A DNA stretch of 64,000 nucleotides. It comes from DATJFQ01 sp035495555 (lineage in GTDB: Bacteria > Acidobacteriota > Vicinamibacteria > Vicinamibacterales > 2-12-FULL-66-21). Each line of letters opens with the position of its first letter. Within the stretch, counting starts at the first letter, position 1. Positions 1-9,300 of the stretch are shown piece after piece. A program made the position numbers and the translations under genes. The notes below the pieces were generated by a model. It made no database searches, had not been told where the DNA came from, and saw only the letters and a program-made list of their open reading frames with translations. The DNA lies in contig DATJFQ010000043.1 in assembly GCA_035495555.1 (NCBI GenBank), positions 62,001 through 126,000 of the forward strand. Reading direction: 5' to 3'.

Positions 1-201
1 CGCAGGCGTCAGTTCTCGTATCTGGCGAATCTGCGATCGCAGCGCATCGGGCTCGAGCCGCAGCGCCGCAAGAATGCCGAGTCCGCCTGCGTTGCTGACG
101 GCCGCGACGAGTTCAGGGCCGGCAACCCGGCTCATGCCGGATTGCACGATGGGATATCGAATGCCGAGCGTCCTGCAGAACGCCTGCGCGCGTCGAGTCA
201 T
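1..201 (-). CDS. Nitronate monooxygenase / 2-nitropropane dioxygenase-like protein (N-terminal part)
   Basis: Only the first 67 residues are in the window; the gene runs off the left edge. The N-terminus carries the family's opening strand and loop (IRYPIVQSGMSRVAGPELV) followed by AAVSNAGGLGIL, the FMN-binding start of the TIM barrel in nitronate monooxygenases and the related FabK-type enoyl reductases. Members oxidise alkyl nitronates with FMN. Here an Arg-rich leader (MTRRAQAFCR) precedes the first strand. The ATG at 201 is the only good start just before the conserved strand. Family is clear; the exact substrate is not. Confidence 0.85.
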   Translation of the reverse strand, partial: MTRRAQAFCRTLGIRYPIVQSGMSRVAGPELVAAVSNAGGLGILAALRLEPDALRSQIRQIRELTPA

Positions 202-216
202 GACGGTGAACGCCTT

Positions 217-360
217 TCAGAGTCCGCGACCTCGGATCACGCCGATCAGCAGGAAAATGACCGCGATGACGAGCAGGATGTGCAGTCCCCCGCCAAGCGT
301 GGTCTTGGTGATGATCCCGAGCAGCCACAGAATCACGAGGATGACGACGATGGCCATCAT
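217..360 (-). CDS. Small two-helix membrane protein (lmo0937-like), 47 aa
   Basis: A 47-residue protein made almost wholly of two hydrophobic segments (about residues 3-18 and 28-42) joined by a Gly/Thr loop (TKTTLGGGLH) and ending in VIRGRGL. This matches the short lmo0937-type membrane proteins common in Gram-positive bacteria and Acidobacteria, whose function is unknown. Its ATG overlaps the TGA of the upstream methyltransferase-like gene (ATGA), and GGAG lies about 12 bases upstream, so translation is probably coupled. A second Met follows directly and could also be used. Confidence 0.7.
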   Translation of the reverse strand: MMAIVVILVILWLLGIITKTTLGGGLHILLVIAVIFLLIGVIRGRGL

Positions 361-986
361 GGGCGAGGTTCTCCAGGCTGTTGCCGCTGTGTGTGGGCGT
401 GGTGGAGCGTGACGAACGGGATCAGCATGGGGACGCGGCTCGCATACGCGCCGTACCGATCGGCCCCGAGCTGCGCTCGCAGGAAACGCTCTTCGAGACG
501 CGCTTTCACGTACCAGCCGGCCGTCATGATGGCGGCGCCGGCAAACGCGAGCGGTGTGCCGCGCATCACCGCCGTCGCAAAGGCCGCGAGCGTGATGCCG
601 CTGTAGATGGGGTGCCGTACGATCCCGTATGGCCCCGTATCGATGATCTGGTGATTCGATTTGCGCGTCACGCTGCTCGACCACAGCCGGCCGATGTGGA
701 GGCGGGCCCACCAGGTAAACGCGAATCCCGCGGCGGCAGCCGCGATCATCGCCGTGTCCACCGCGCGACCACTCTGCCAGAGCCGGACGTCGGCATCGCC
801 GCCACGATCGTACGCGCCGAACAGCAGCAACAGGCCTGCCATCGCGAGCAGCCGGTACAGCATCTGATTCGATGCGGGCGGCCGATCGACGGAGCGATCG
901 CTCCAGAATGCGGCAGCGAGCCACGACACCCACCACACACCCCAGAGGGCTGCCATGACGGTCATCGCCGTCGAAGCGGAATGCAT
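357..986 (-). CDS. Isoprenylcysteine carboxyl methyltransferase-like integral membrane protein
   Basis: A 209-residue polytopic protein with hydrophobic segments near residues 9-27, 43-57, 78-92 and 130-160. The motif GPYGIVRHPIYSG (about 118-130) is the signature of the ICMT/PEMT/NnrU-like methyltransferase fold, where it helps form the SAM-binding site at the membrane. In bacteria without prenylated proteins the substrate is usually unknown. The downstream tiny membrane gene overlaps by ATGA, so the two are probably co-expressed. The start at 986 gives a short soluble leader; the Met at residue 8 or 11 is an alternative. Confidence 0.8.
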   Translation of the reverse strand: MHSASTAMTVMAALWGVWWVSWLAAAFWSDRSVDRPPASNQMLYRLLAMAGLLLLFGAYDRGGDADVRLWQSGRAVDTAMIAAAAAGFAFTWWARLHIGRLWSSSVTRKSNHQIIDTGPYGIVRHPIYSGITLAAFATAVMRGTPLAFAGAAIMTAGWYVKARLEERFLRAQLGADRYGAYASRVPMLIPFVTLHHAHTQRQQPGEPRP

Positions 987-1012
987 GGCTCGAGAGAACT
1001 GCGGCGCACGCG

Positions 1013-1363
1013 TCAGCCCTTCACCTGGAACCGCTTTTCGATGAGGAACGCGCGCACGCGGTCGCGAAGATCGCCCTGCAGCTCGATGCCGTCTTCGAGC
1101 ACGGCGCCGCCGGTGCCGCAGGCCCGTTTCAACTCCGCCGCGAGCGCTTTCAGGAACGCCGCGTTCCGCGGAAGGCCATAGACGACCGTCACGGTCTTGC
1201 CGCCGCGGCCCGCTTTCTCCATGCGCAGCTTCGCAATCGGCCGGCCAGGGACAGGGTCGTCCGACGCCCCGCCGCAGCGGCAGCCGCGCTCCGGCTGGCC
1301 GCACCGCGGACAGATGCGTCCGGCGGCCGACGAATAGACGATTCGGCTGTTGCGATCGCTCAC
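1013..1363 (-). CDS. yciH: SUI1/eIF1-family translation initiation factor (YciH-like)
   Basis: A 116-residue protein. From the chosen GTG it begins VSDRNSRIVYSSAAGRICP, nearly the N-terminus of E. coli YciH (MSDTNSRLVYS). A Cys pair set follows (CPRCGQPERGCRCG), a possible zinc knuckle absent from E. coli YciH. The C-terminal half has the SUI1 core: GGKTVTVVYGL, then ELKRACGTGGAVLEDGIELQGD. The family resembles eukaryotic eIF1 and influences start-site fidelity. An in-frame ATG exists 48 bases upstream, but homology and the TACAAT box 6 bases before the GTG favour the shorter form. Confidence 0.85.
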   Translation of the reverse strand: MSDRNSRIVYSSAAGRICPRCGQPERGCRCGGASDDPVPGRPIAKLRMEKAGRGGKTVTVVYGLPRNAAFLKALAAELKRACGTGGAVLEDGIELQGDLRDRVRAFLIEKRFQVKG

Positions 1364-1369
1364 CGGCCG

Positions 1370-1375
1370 ATTGTA
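1370..1375 (-). promoter_or_regulatory. -10-like box TACAAT, leaderless arrangement before the SUI1 gene
   Basis: On the minus strand TACAAT ends exactly 6 bases before the GTG at 1363. Transcription starting at the usual distance would begin at or beside the start codon, giving a leaderless mRNA. No -35 was identified with confidence. Confidence 0.5.
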
Positions 1376-1467
1376 GCGTGCCGTAGCGCTTCCGAAGGCG
1401 TCGCATACCATCCGCGTGTAGTAGACTTTCCGCTTCGATACCTCACCTGCGACCAGAAGGAGGCTCG

Positions 1468-1767
1468 ATGTTCCTCGTGCGAGACATCATGTATTGCAAG
1501 CCGGGCATGGCGCGACCCATGGTCGAGAAGTTCAAGGCGCTGTCGCGGCTGACCCAGGGCATGGGGCTCGGACAGATGCGCATCATGACGGACGTGAGCG
1601 CGGAACGCTACTGGACCGTCGTCACCGAAATGGAAGTTGCGAGCGTCGAGGATTACACGACGACGACGCGCAAGGCGATGGAGAACAAGGAATTCCAGGA
1701 CGCCATGAAGGGATATCACGATCTCGTCGAGCACGGACGGCGCGAGATCTACATGGTCGAGCAGTAA
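1468..1767 (+). CDS. Conserved small NIPSNAP/dimeric alpha-beta barrel-like protein, 99 aa
   Basis: A 99-residue soluble protein beginning MFLVRDIMYCKPGMARPMVEKF. The pattern of an aromatic/hydrophobic strand, then K-P-G and a helix, then a central strand (MRIMTDVSAERYWTVVTEM), fits the ferredoxin-like dimeric alpha-beta barrel fold seen in NIPSNAP and ABM-type proteins. No catalytic motif is evident, so function is unassigned. A strong Shine-Dalgarno (AAGGAGG) lies about 6 bases before the ATG. A TAGACT box near 1420 could be its -10. It converges with the cytochrome gene; a long hairpin separates them. Confidence 0.7.
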   Translation: MFLVRDIMYCKPGMARPMVEKFKALSRLTQGMGLGQMRIMTDVSAERYWTVVTEMEVASVEDYTTTTRKAMENKEFQDAMKGYHDLVEHGRREIYMVEQ

Positions 1768-1807
1768 AGACTGCCTGGAGATCCGCGGACTGAGGTCCTT
1801 GGATAAA

Positions 1808-1856
1808 CGGCGGGTGTGCAGCGCGCAACTCGAGGTTTGCGCGCCACAGCCCGCCG
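1808..1856. terminator. Long GC-rich hairpin between convergent genes (probable bidirectional terminator)
   Basis: The arms CGGCGGG (1808-1814) and CCCGCCG (1850-1856), TGTG (1815-1818) and CACA (1845-1848), and GCGCGCAA (1821-1828) and TTGCGCGC (1837-1844) pair into a 19-bp stem with a 2+1 base interruption and a loop of 8 (CTCGAGGT). No strong U-tract flanks it, so termination is inferred from position between two convergent stop codons (1767 and 1865). Confidence 0.5.
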
Positions 1857-1864
1857 GAGCCCTG

Positions 1865-2479
1865 TTACTTGCCGGGTTCTGCGATCACCGGATCCGGCAC
1901 CTTGTTCTTGACCGGCGTGATCGAGTGCAGATACGCGAAGACCGCCTTGAGGTCCGCATCCGTCATCGTACCGAACGGCTGCCATGGCATGGGCGGCAGG
2001 ATCTGTCGGCCGCGCCCTTGATGGCGGCCCGTCCGAAGCGCCTCGATGAACTGCTGTTCCGTCCAGGAGCCGAGCCCCGTTTCCGGATCCGGCGTGAGGT
2101 TTGCCGTATAGCTGATCCCCCACGGACCGGACCAGGCGGTACCCGACGCATCGGCACTGACGATCCAGGGGCCTTCTGCTTTGGGCGGCGGCGGAAGCTT
2201 CAGGTCCGCGGGATGCCCTGACAAATACCGCGCTTGATCCGGCTCCGGTCCATTGGCGCCCATCTTCTGGGGCGTATGGCAATCTGTGCAGCCGTGGTTC
2301 TTGACGAGGTACTCACCCCTTTTGACGAGCGCAGCGGCTGCGGGCGTGCCCGTGCCTGCCTTCTGCGCGGCAGGACGCGAGGGGGTCTGGTCGGCAGCGC
2401 TCACGAACGCGATCGCGGTCACGCCAAACATCACGGGCATGAGCAGCCGCGTCGCTCCGCGCCAATTTCGCTGGATCAT
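1865..2479 (-). CDS. Exported mono-heme c-type cytochrome
   Basis: A 204-residue protein with a signal-type N-terminus (hydrophobic stretch about 12-28, ending FVSAAD) and a single heme-attachment motif CTDCH at 64-68 within LVKNHGCTDCHTP. Methionines in the C-terminal third (LPPMPWQPFG) are candidates for the sixth iron ligand. The layout matches periplasmic class I-like cytochromes that carry electrons to terminal oxidases or dehydrogenases. Its ATG overlaps the TGA of the upstream di-heme protein (ATGA), so the two are likely an electron-transfer pair. Partner enzyme unknown. Confidence 0.85.
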   Translation of the reverse strand: MIQRNWRGATRLLMPVMFGVTAIAFVSAADQTPSRPAAQKAGTGTPAAAALVKRGEYLVKNHGCTDCHTPQKMGANGPEPDQARYLSGHPADLKLPPPPKAEGPWIVSADASGTAWSGPWGISYTANLTPDPETGLGSWTEQQFIEALRTGRHQGRGRQILPPMPWQPFGTMTDADLKAVFAYLHSITPVKNKVPDPVIAEPGK

Positions 2480-3537
2480 CGTTTCGTCTCCTTTGTGTGC
2501 TTGTCGGCCGCCAACTGCACGGCGGGTAAATCATCGGTGATCCACTTCCGAATCAGCCGCACGGCGTCGTCGTCGACCAGGTGCGTACCGAGCGGCGGCA
2601 TCTGTGTGACGGGGTTTCGCGACGAGATGCGCGCAACGAGCACGCTCGCGTCGGGGTTGCCGGGAGCGAGCCGGACCTTGGCGCCGGGAACCTGGAAATG
2701 GCTCGGACGTCCCACCGCCGTGAGCACGGCTGCGGGCGACGCGCTCACCGGCAACCCGAGCGAATAGCGGAGCGAGAAGCCGAGCGACGCGAGCTGGCCG
2801 GTGGACGTGTGGCAGATTCCGCAGTTGGTGTTCAGGTAGCCGAGCGCCGCCCGCGCCGTGGGCGTCCGGGCGTCGATGCGGGGAGGGACGCGGAGATATC
2901 GCGGCGGGAGTCCCCGGAGCAGCCCGCGTTCGACGAGCGCCTGAAGACTTACGCCACCTTCGGGAACCGGCTCCGCATGCGGAGCGTTCGGATCGCGATC
3001 CGCCGAGAGCTGGAGCGTGTTGATGCCGAGCACGCGTGCATCACTGGCGGCATGGCAGGCGAGGCAATCGGTTCGCGACGGAATCGAGTGCCGCACGCCG
3101 GGACGAATCTCCGCGCTGCGCGCAACGCCGAACTCCGGTGCGAGCGGCGCGTCCGTCTCGTCCTCGTTCCACTGATACGTCGCAAACAGCCATCCCTGGG
3201 CGGACCGCTCGATGAAGCGCGTCTCGACGCGATGACCGTTGAACGCAAATTCCTTCCACAAGCGCGTGCCGACGGGAAAAATCCAGCGCTCCGGGTTCGA
3301 GGCGTCGATCCACTTGCCGCGCGGGATGCTCAGCCATCGCGTCTTCCCGGCGCCATCGCTCCAGAGCGGATACTGCGGCGAGTACGGAAGATTTCGGGAC
3401 GCAATCGTCTTGCTTTGCCAATCGGCATAGAGGCCGGTGTCCTGAAGGCGCGGCGGGAGCGTGCCGATGGAAAGCGTCCTCGCGGGGATCGCGGCAATCG
3501 CCGCAGCGACGGCAAGAGCGCTGACGGTGGCGCGCAT
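2476..3537 (-). CDS. Exported di-heme cytochrome c (SO2930/HNE_0200-like)
   Basis: From the Met at 3537 the protein has 353 residues and a plain signal peptide (MRATVSALAVAAAIAAIPA). Two heme motifs are present: CLACH at 158-162 and CGICH at 239-243, followed by a Met-rich C-terminal loop (NPVTQMPPLGTHLVDDD) typical of c-type ligand loops. The order, with a beta-rich N-terminal domain containing PLWSDGAGKTRW and IPRGKWID, matches the SO2930/HNE_0200 di-heme family, of unknown physiological role. An in-frame ATG abuts the kinase stop codon at 3633 but would add a 32-residue Arg/Ser-rich extension before the signal peptide, so the shorter start is preferred. Confidence 0.8.
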   Translation of the reverse strand: MRATVSALAVAAAIAAIPARTLSIGTLPPRLQDTGLYADWQSKTIASRNLPYSPQYPLWSDGAGKTRWLSIPRGKWIDASNPERWIFPVGTRLWKEFAFNGHRVETRFIERSAQGWLFATYQWNEDETDAPLAPEFGVARSAEIRPGVRHSIPSRTDCLACHAASDARVLGINTLQLSADRDPNAPHAEPVPEGGVSLQALVERGLLRGLPPRYLRVPPRIDARTPTARAALGYLNTNCGICHTSTGQLASLGFSLRYSLGLPVSASPAAVLTAVGRPSHFQVPGAKVRLAPGNPDASVLVARISSRNPVTQMPPLGTHLVDDDAVRLIRKWITDDLPAVQLAADKHTKETKR

Positions 3538-3633
3538 GGACGGGCCAAAGAGTCTAGCATGGCTTCGCCGCGACGTCACAACGACGCGAGCTCCAGCGAC
3601 GGAAGGCAGATCGTTGTGAAGTTGTGCAGCCAT

Positions 3634-6225
3634 CTATCGGAGCCCGCGCACCAGGTAGAGGTCCGACTGTGTGACCCCGTAACCCTGGACGTAGGTTCCG
3701 CCGTCCGGCGTCATCAGGATCTGACCCACGCGGACGGTGCCGACCGACTCGGGAACCGGCAGAATGGTGCGCACCGGCGTGCGCGCACCGGTCGTGAGAT
3801 CCAGCCGCACGATGTCCACCGAGTCCGCGCCCGCGTGACGGATCGCCACCAGGACGGAGTCGTTCGACGCAAAACAGACAACGCCCTCTTGCTCGTTGTC
3901 GATGAATTTCAGCGGCGCCGGCTGCCCCTTGCCGTCGATGGGATAGAGCATGCGCACGCCTTTGTCGCGGGCCACCACGTGCGTCCCGTCGGGCGTTGGA
4001 AGAATGCCGGTCACGCGTTCAGGCGTGATCGGCCGAGGCGGCCCCCCGGCAAGATCCTGCACCCAGACCCGCGCGGCTTTCCCCGGCTCCGCCCCCAGGA
4101 ACACGAACCGCTTGCCGTCCGGCAGGAACCGCGCGTCATCGTGGGTCAGCGCGTCGTTCGTGAGCGTGCGCACGTCGCCGACGCCGGTGGGCAGCAGAAC
4201 GAGCTGTGCGGGTGAGGGATCGAGTTTCTGCGCGATCACCCACTTCGCGTCCGGCGACAAATCCATGGCCTCTCCGGTGCCGAGCCGCACCGCGGGCGAT
4301 CCATCGAGCTTCCGGACGTACACGCCGTACCCCGGGCCGCCGCCTTCGCCTTCTTCCGTGAAGAGCAGAGTCGTTCCATCGTGGCTGAGCGCACGCGGCT
4401 GCGTCCAATCCAGCCAGGAGAGATCACGCTCCCGCGTTTCGTTGCGCGCCATACCCGCGGCACCGCGGCGCGCGATGTCGTGCGAAAGGAGCATGGCGCC
4501 ATCCGGAGCGATGCCGCCGAGGACGAGCGATCCTGGGACGCGAAGCACCGTCCGCTGGATGCCGTTGAGTGTCGTCGCCTCGAGGCTTCGAGACAGTCCT
4601 TTCTGCGCACAGGTGAACCACACTTCGGCCCCGTCCCGCCCCCACGCCAGGCCCTGGGTGCTCTCGCATTCTCCGGAGATCCGCTTCACGCTCCCGGCCG
4701 CGTCGACGACCGCCACTCTTCCCCGATCGTCCCCAAGCAGCGGATGATCCAGGAAGGCAACCATTTTGCCGTCGCGCGAGACGTGCGGATCGGTCATCCA
4801 GCCGCTCGTTTCATAGACGACGTGGCCGATCGGAAACTCCAGCCTGAACTTGTTGTCGACGTAGTGCGTCACGGCCAGCGAGGTGCCGTCCGGCAGCCAG
4901 TCGGCGTCCTGCACGTTCTCGAGCACATCGCGCGAGGCACCGCCGAGGCTCGCGCGCTGCAGCGTGCCGGGGCGCGCATAGCCTCTGACGGCGATTCGAT
5001 GGGCGATCAGCGCCAGCTCGCCCGTCGATGACGTCGAGACGACGTCCGCGTCCTCGTACGGCAGCGGCGCCGAATCGGAACTGTCGACGCGGGTGCTGAA
5101 GATCCGCAGCGGTCCGCCATCCCACACCGCCGAATACAGCATCGTCGTCGCGTCGGGCATCATCCGCGAGTACCAGATCAATCCTCGCCGGTACGTCAGA
5201 CGCTGAAACTGCGGCGCCTTCCACGGGGGAGCCGCCCACAACAGGTGTCCCAGGACGAACGCCGCCGCGCCCACAACCAGCAGCGCCGCCGTTACCGCCG
5301 GCATCGCCAGCTTTCTGCGCGGCGCCGCAATCGATGCCGCCGCAGCGGCCGCCGTCGTCGAGTGCGATGTGCCGGAGAGTGCTTCCAGCGCGATCGCGAG
5401 GTCGTGTGCGGAATGGAAGCGGTCCTCGGGCAGCTTCTCGAGGCAGCGCCGGACGATGCGATCGAGCGCGCCGGGGAGATTCGGATTGATTTCGGCGAAC
5501 TCCGGCGGATCCTCCTTCAGGATCGCGTTCATCGTCTCGACCTGAGAATCGCCGTGGAACGCGCGGCGGCCGGTGAGCATCTCGTAGAGGATCGCCCCGA
5601 ACGAAAAGATGTCGGTGCGCTGATCGAGCGGCTGTGCACGGACCTGCTCGGGCGACATGTAGCCAACGGTGCCCATCACCATGCCGGCCGCGGTCTGCGC
5701 CATCCGCGTTTCGCCGGATGCCATCGTCGCGGCGGCCTGTGCGCCGTCCGCGCTCTTCGCCAGGCCGAAATCGAGAATCTTCACGACGCCGTCGCGGGTC
5801 ACGAAGATGTTCTCGGGCTTGAGATCGCGATGGACGATCCCGCGCCCGTGCGCCGCGGCGATCCCGCGGACGATCTGGACGCCGTACTCGATGGCCTTCC
5901 GCACCGGCAGCGCCTGCTCGCCCATGCGCGCGCGCAGCGTTTCCCCTTCGAGGAGTTCTGTGACCGCGTAGGTGATCACGCCGTCCGTCGAGAAGTCGTG
6001 GATCGCGAGGATGTTCGGATGCGACAACGCGGCGACCGCCTGCGCCTCGCGTTCGAACCGGGCGAGCGCGGCCGGATCGCGCGACAGCGCGTCGGGCAGC
6101 ACTTTGATCGCGACCTCGCGATTCAGCCGCGTGTCGCGCGCGCGGTAGACCTCGCCCATGCCGCCGGCTCCGAGTCGGTCGATGATTTCGTAGGTGCCGA
6201 GACGAGTGCCGGTGCTGAGCGCCAT
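3634..6225 (-). CDS. Membrane Ser/Thr protein kinase with C-terminal beta-propeller (WD40/PD40-like) sensor domain
   Basis: An 863-residue Hanks-type kinase. The glycine loop is GAGGMGEVY (19-27), the ATP lysine K41 (VAIKVLP), the catalytic loop HRDLKPEN (132-139) and the metal-binding DFG at 152-154; the APE-like SPEQ follows. A hydrophobic segment at about 307-328 separates the kinase from an exported ~530-residue region of repeated strands (for example SRDGKMVAFLD, SPDAKWVIAQK, TPDGTHVVARD), which fits TolB/PD40 propeller blades. This is the standard acidobacterial transmembrane-kinase layout; ligand and targets are unknown. MALSTGTRLG at 6225 is chosen over an ATG 6 codons upstream because it matches the family start and lies 9 bases after TACACT. 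Confidence 0.9.
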   Translation of the reverse strand: MALSTGTRLGTYEIIDRLGAGGMGEVYRARDTRLNREVAIKVLPDALSRDPAALARFEREAQAVAALSHPNILAIHDFSTDGVITYAVTELLEGETLRARMGEQALPVRKAIEYGVQIVRGIAAAHGRGIVHRDLKPENIFVTRDGVVKILDFGLAKSADGAQAAATMASGETRMAQTAAGMVMGTVGYMSPEQVRAQPLDQRTDIFSFGAILYEMLTGRRAFHGDSQVETMNAILKEDPPEFAEINPNLPGALDRIVRRCLEKLPEDRFHSAHDLAIALEALSGTSHSTTAAAAAASIAAPRRKLAMPAVTAALLVVGAAAFVLGHLLWAAPPWKAPQFQRLTYRRGLIWYSRMMPDATTMLYSAVWDGGPLRIFSTRVDSSDSAPLPYEDADVVSTSSTGELALIAHRIAVRGYARPGTLQRASLGGASRDVLENVQDADWLPDGTSLAVTHYVDNKFRLEFPIGHVVYETSGWMTDPHVSRDGKMVAFLDHPLLGDDRGRVAVVDAAGSVKRISGECESTQGLAWGRDGAEVWFTCAQKGLSRSLEATTLNGIQRTVLRVPGSLVLGGIAPDGAMLLSHDIARRGAAGMARNETRERDLSWLDWTQPRALSHDGTTLLFTEEGEGGGPGYGVYVRKLDGSPAVRLGTGEAMDLSPDAKWVIAQKLDPSPAQLVLLPTGVGDVRTLTNDALTHDDARFLPDGKRFVFLGAEPGKAARVWVQDLAGGPPRPITPERVTGILPTPDGTHVVARDKGVRMLYPIDGKGQPAPLKFIDNEQEGVVCFASNDSVLVAIRHAGADSVDIVRLDLTTGARTPVRTILPVPESVGTVRVGQILMTPDGGTYVQGYGVTQSDLYLVRGLR

Positions 6226-6234
6226 GGAGCGGGC

Positions 6235-6240
6235 AGTGTA
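6235..6240 (-). promoter_or_regulatory. -10-like box TACACT before the Ser/Thr kinase gene
   Basis: TACACT ends 9 bases before the kinase ATG on the minus strand, implying no leader or a very short one. It lies back to back with the promoter of the divergent BNR gene in the 140-base spacer 6226-6365. Confidence 0.45.
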
Positions 6241-6328
6241 CACCGCCCGCGGCTTCGCTGCGGACGCGGTGCGTGGGGCTCAGTGCCTCGGATGGGTGCC
6301 TGGCAGGCTTCGCAGCGCAAGGGGATCC

Positions 6329-6358
6329 TTGATCACGCGTCGGCAAACGGACTAATGT
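6329..6358 (+). promoter_or_regulatory. Sigma70-type promoter TTGATC-N18-TAATGT before the BNR-propeller gene
   Basis: A -35-like TTGATC (6329-6334) and a -10-like TAATGT (6353-6358) are 18 bases apart. The -10 ends 7 bases before the ATG at 6366, so the transcript would be leaderless or nearly so; no Shine-Dalgarno is present in the 7-base interval. Confidence 0.5.
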
Positions 6359-6365
6359 CCCCAGC

Positions 6366-9300
6366 ATGATTCTTCAGATCGTTCGCCGGCTCACGTGGCC
6401 TCTCGCTCTTATCGCGCTCGTATTCGCCGCTGCTTTCCCGCTACCGATGCACGCGGCGGCGCCGCAAGGTCCAACGGATGGGTCCATCGCGTCTAACCTC
6501 TATTCAGGGCTGAAATGGCGCAACATCGGGCCTTTCCACGGCGGCCGCATTTCGGCCGTCACCGGCGTCATCGGTCAACCAGGCACGTTCTACGTCGGCA
6601 CGCCGATGGGCGGTGTGTGGAAGACGACCAGTGCCGGGGTCACGTGGTCCCCGATCGTCGACCAGATCACGAACATCGACAGCATCGGCGCCGTGCAGGT
6701 CGCACCCTCCGATCCCAATATCGTGTACGTCGGCAGCGGCGACCCGATCGCCGGCGGCGACGGCGCCGGCATGTACAAATCCACGGACGCCGGCCAGACG
6801 TGGACGCACATCGGGCTGGACGACGCGCACCGTATCAGCAAGATGGTGATCGATCCGAAAGATCCGAATCTCGTCGTGGTCGGCGCGGTGGGCGATGGCA
6901 ACAGCGGCGAGGCCGGCGGTATTTATCGCACGACCGACGGCGGCCACACATGGCAGAAGGTCCTCACGCCGGCGGGCACGACGGCGGTGCGCGATCTCGG
7001 GTACGACTTCGACATGCCGTCCCTGATGTTCGCCACGACCATCGGCGCCGGTGGGCGCGGTTTCGGCGGTCCCGCCGCCGGACGCGGCGCAGCGGCGCCC
7101 GAACCGGCAAAGCTGTTCAAGTCGACGGACGAAGGCAAGACGTGGACGGAAGTGACGACGGTGCCCAAATATCCCGGCCGCATCAGCGTGGCCGTCGCGA
7201 TGCACACCAGCGGCCAGCGCATCTACGTCGTCGGATCGCCGATCGACAACGGCTCGGGGCTGTATCGGTCGGACGACGGCGGCGCGACGTGGAAGCACAT
7301 GGCCGGCAACGACACACGCGTGGCGAACGGTCAGGGCAACTACCAGTCGGGCGTGTTCGTCGATCCCGCAAACCCCGACGTCGTCTATGTGACGAGCATC
7401 GCGCTGATGCGATCGACCGACGGCGGCGCCACCTTCGAGTCGTTCAAGGGCGCGCCCGGCGGCGAGGATTACCACATGCTGTGGATCGATCCGACCAACG
7501 GCAAACGCATCCTGATCGGCGCTGATCAAGGTCCGACGGTGACGCTCGACGGCGGCAAGACGTGGAGCCTGTGGTATCCAATCCCGATCGCGCAGGTCTA
7601 TCACGTGTCCACCGACACGCGCTACCCGTACTCCGTCATGGGCGCGCAGCAGGACACGGGCGCCGTGATGACTCGCAATCGGGGCGACTTCGGGCAGATC
7701 AACTTCACCGACTGGTCGCCAGTCCCCTCATCCGAGTTCGGCACGCTCGCGCCGGATCCCTTGCATCCCGAGATCATCTACGGCGAAGGATACGGCCCCG
7801 GCGGCGGCGGAAGCGGCATGGTGAAGATCAACATGGCAACCGGGCAGTGGCAGAACGTCGCGCCCAACTTCGGCGTCGACGCGCAGAAATACCGTCAAGC
7901 GCGGGACTTCTGGAAGAAGTTCGACCCGTTCGATCTGCACGCGATGTACGTCGGCTACCAGTGCCTCGTCGTCACGACCGACGGCGCGCACACGTGGAAG
8001 CCGTTCAGCCCGGACCTGACCGCCCCCAAGGGTGAAACGCCTCCGGCGTGCGGCGCACCGCCTCCGCCGCCGTCCGGAGAGGGGCGAGGAGGTGCTCCCG
8101 CCGGCGGCGGACGCGGCGGTGGTCCCGCCATTACCGATTTCGTCCTTTCTACCGCGAAAAGAGGTGTGGTCTGGACCGTCAGCAGCAACGGACAGATCTA
8201 CACGACGGGCGATGCGGGCGTGCACTGGACGAACGTGAGCAATATCAGCGACCTTCCCGCGAACGCGAACTTCAATACGATTGACGGGGCGCACCACGAC
8301 ATCGGCACCGCATACGTCTCGGCGCGTCTGGGCGCGGGCAGAGGCGCTCCCGAAGGCGTCGACACGAACATCCCGTTGATATGGCGGACGCACGACGGCG
8401 GCAGGACGTGGACGAAAATCGTCAACGGTCTGCCGAGCGATGAGCGTACCGGCAGCTGGGTGAACGTCGTCCGCGAAGATCCGAAGCAGAAGGACCTGCT
8501 CTTCTGCGGCACCGAAACCACCGTCTACGTGTCGTTCGACGACGGCGACCACTGGGAGTCGCTGCGGCAGAACCTGCCCAGCACGTCGATCCGCGACCTT
8601 GTCTTCCATACGGACGATCTCATGAACGACGTCGTGATCGGCACGTATGGCCGCGGGTTCTGGATTCTCGATGACATGAGCCCGCTGCGCGAGATCGCCG
8701 CCAGGCGCGCGGAGATCACTTCCGCGCCGGCGTACTTCTTCAAGCCTGGCGACGCGATCCGTTCGCGCATCAACGTGAACTGGGATCAGCCGATGTCGGT
8801 CGAAATGCCGCACGCGCCGAATCCGCCGTACGGCGCGATCCTCTATTACCACCTGAGCCGCCCGGCCCGCGAGATCACGCTGCAGGTGTTCGATGCGGCT
8901 GGCGGTCTGGTTCGCACGATCTCCAGCACGCCGCCGGCCCCGATCGAGGGTGCGATTTTCCCGAGCTATTGGTTGAAGACGCCCGATTCCCGTGCGCTGC
9001 CGACCACCGTCGGCACCAATCGTGTGAATTGGGACCTGCATTACGACGATCCGCCGTCGATCAACCACGATCTCGAGGATGAGATGAATATGGTGGAAGG
9101 GATGACGTCTCCGGGGCCGCACGGGCCGCAGGTCACGCCTGGCACCTACACGCTGAAGTTGACGGTTGACGGCAAGGTGTACCAACAGACCGTCACGGTT
9201 CACAACGATCCGCGCGTTGGCGAAAGTCCCGCGACGCTGAACGCGCTCGACGCGCAGCACCGGCTGACGATGCACGCGTATCAGGGGATGAAGGACAGCT

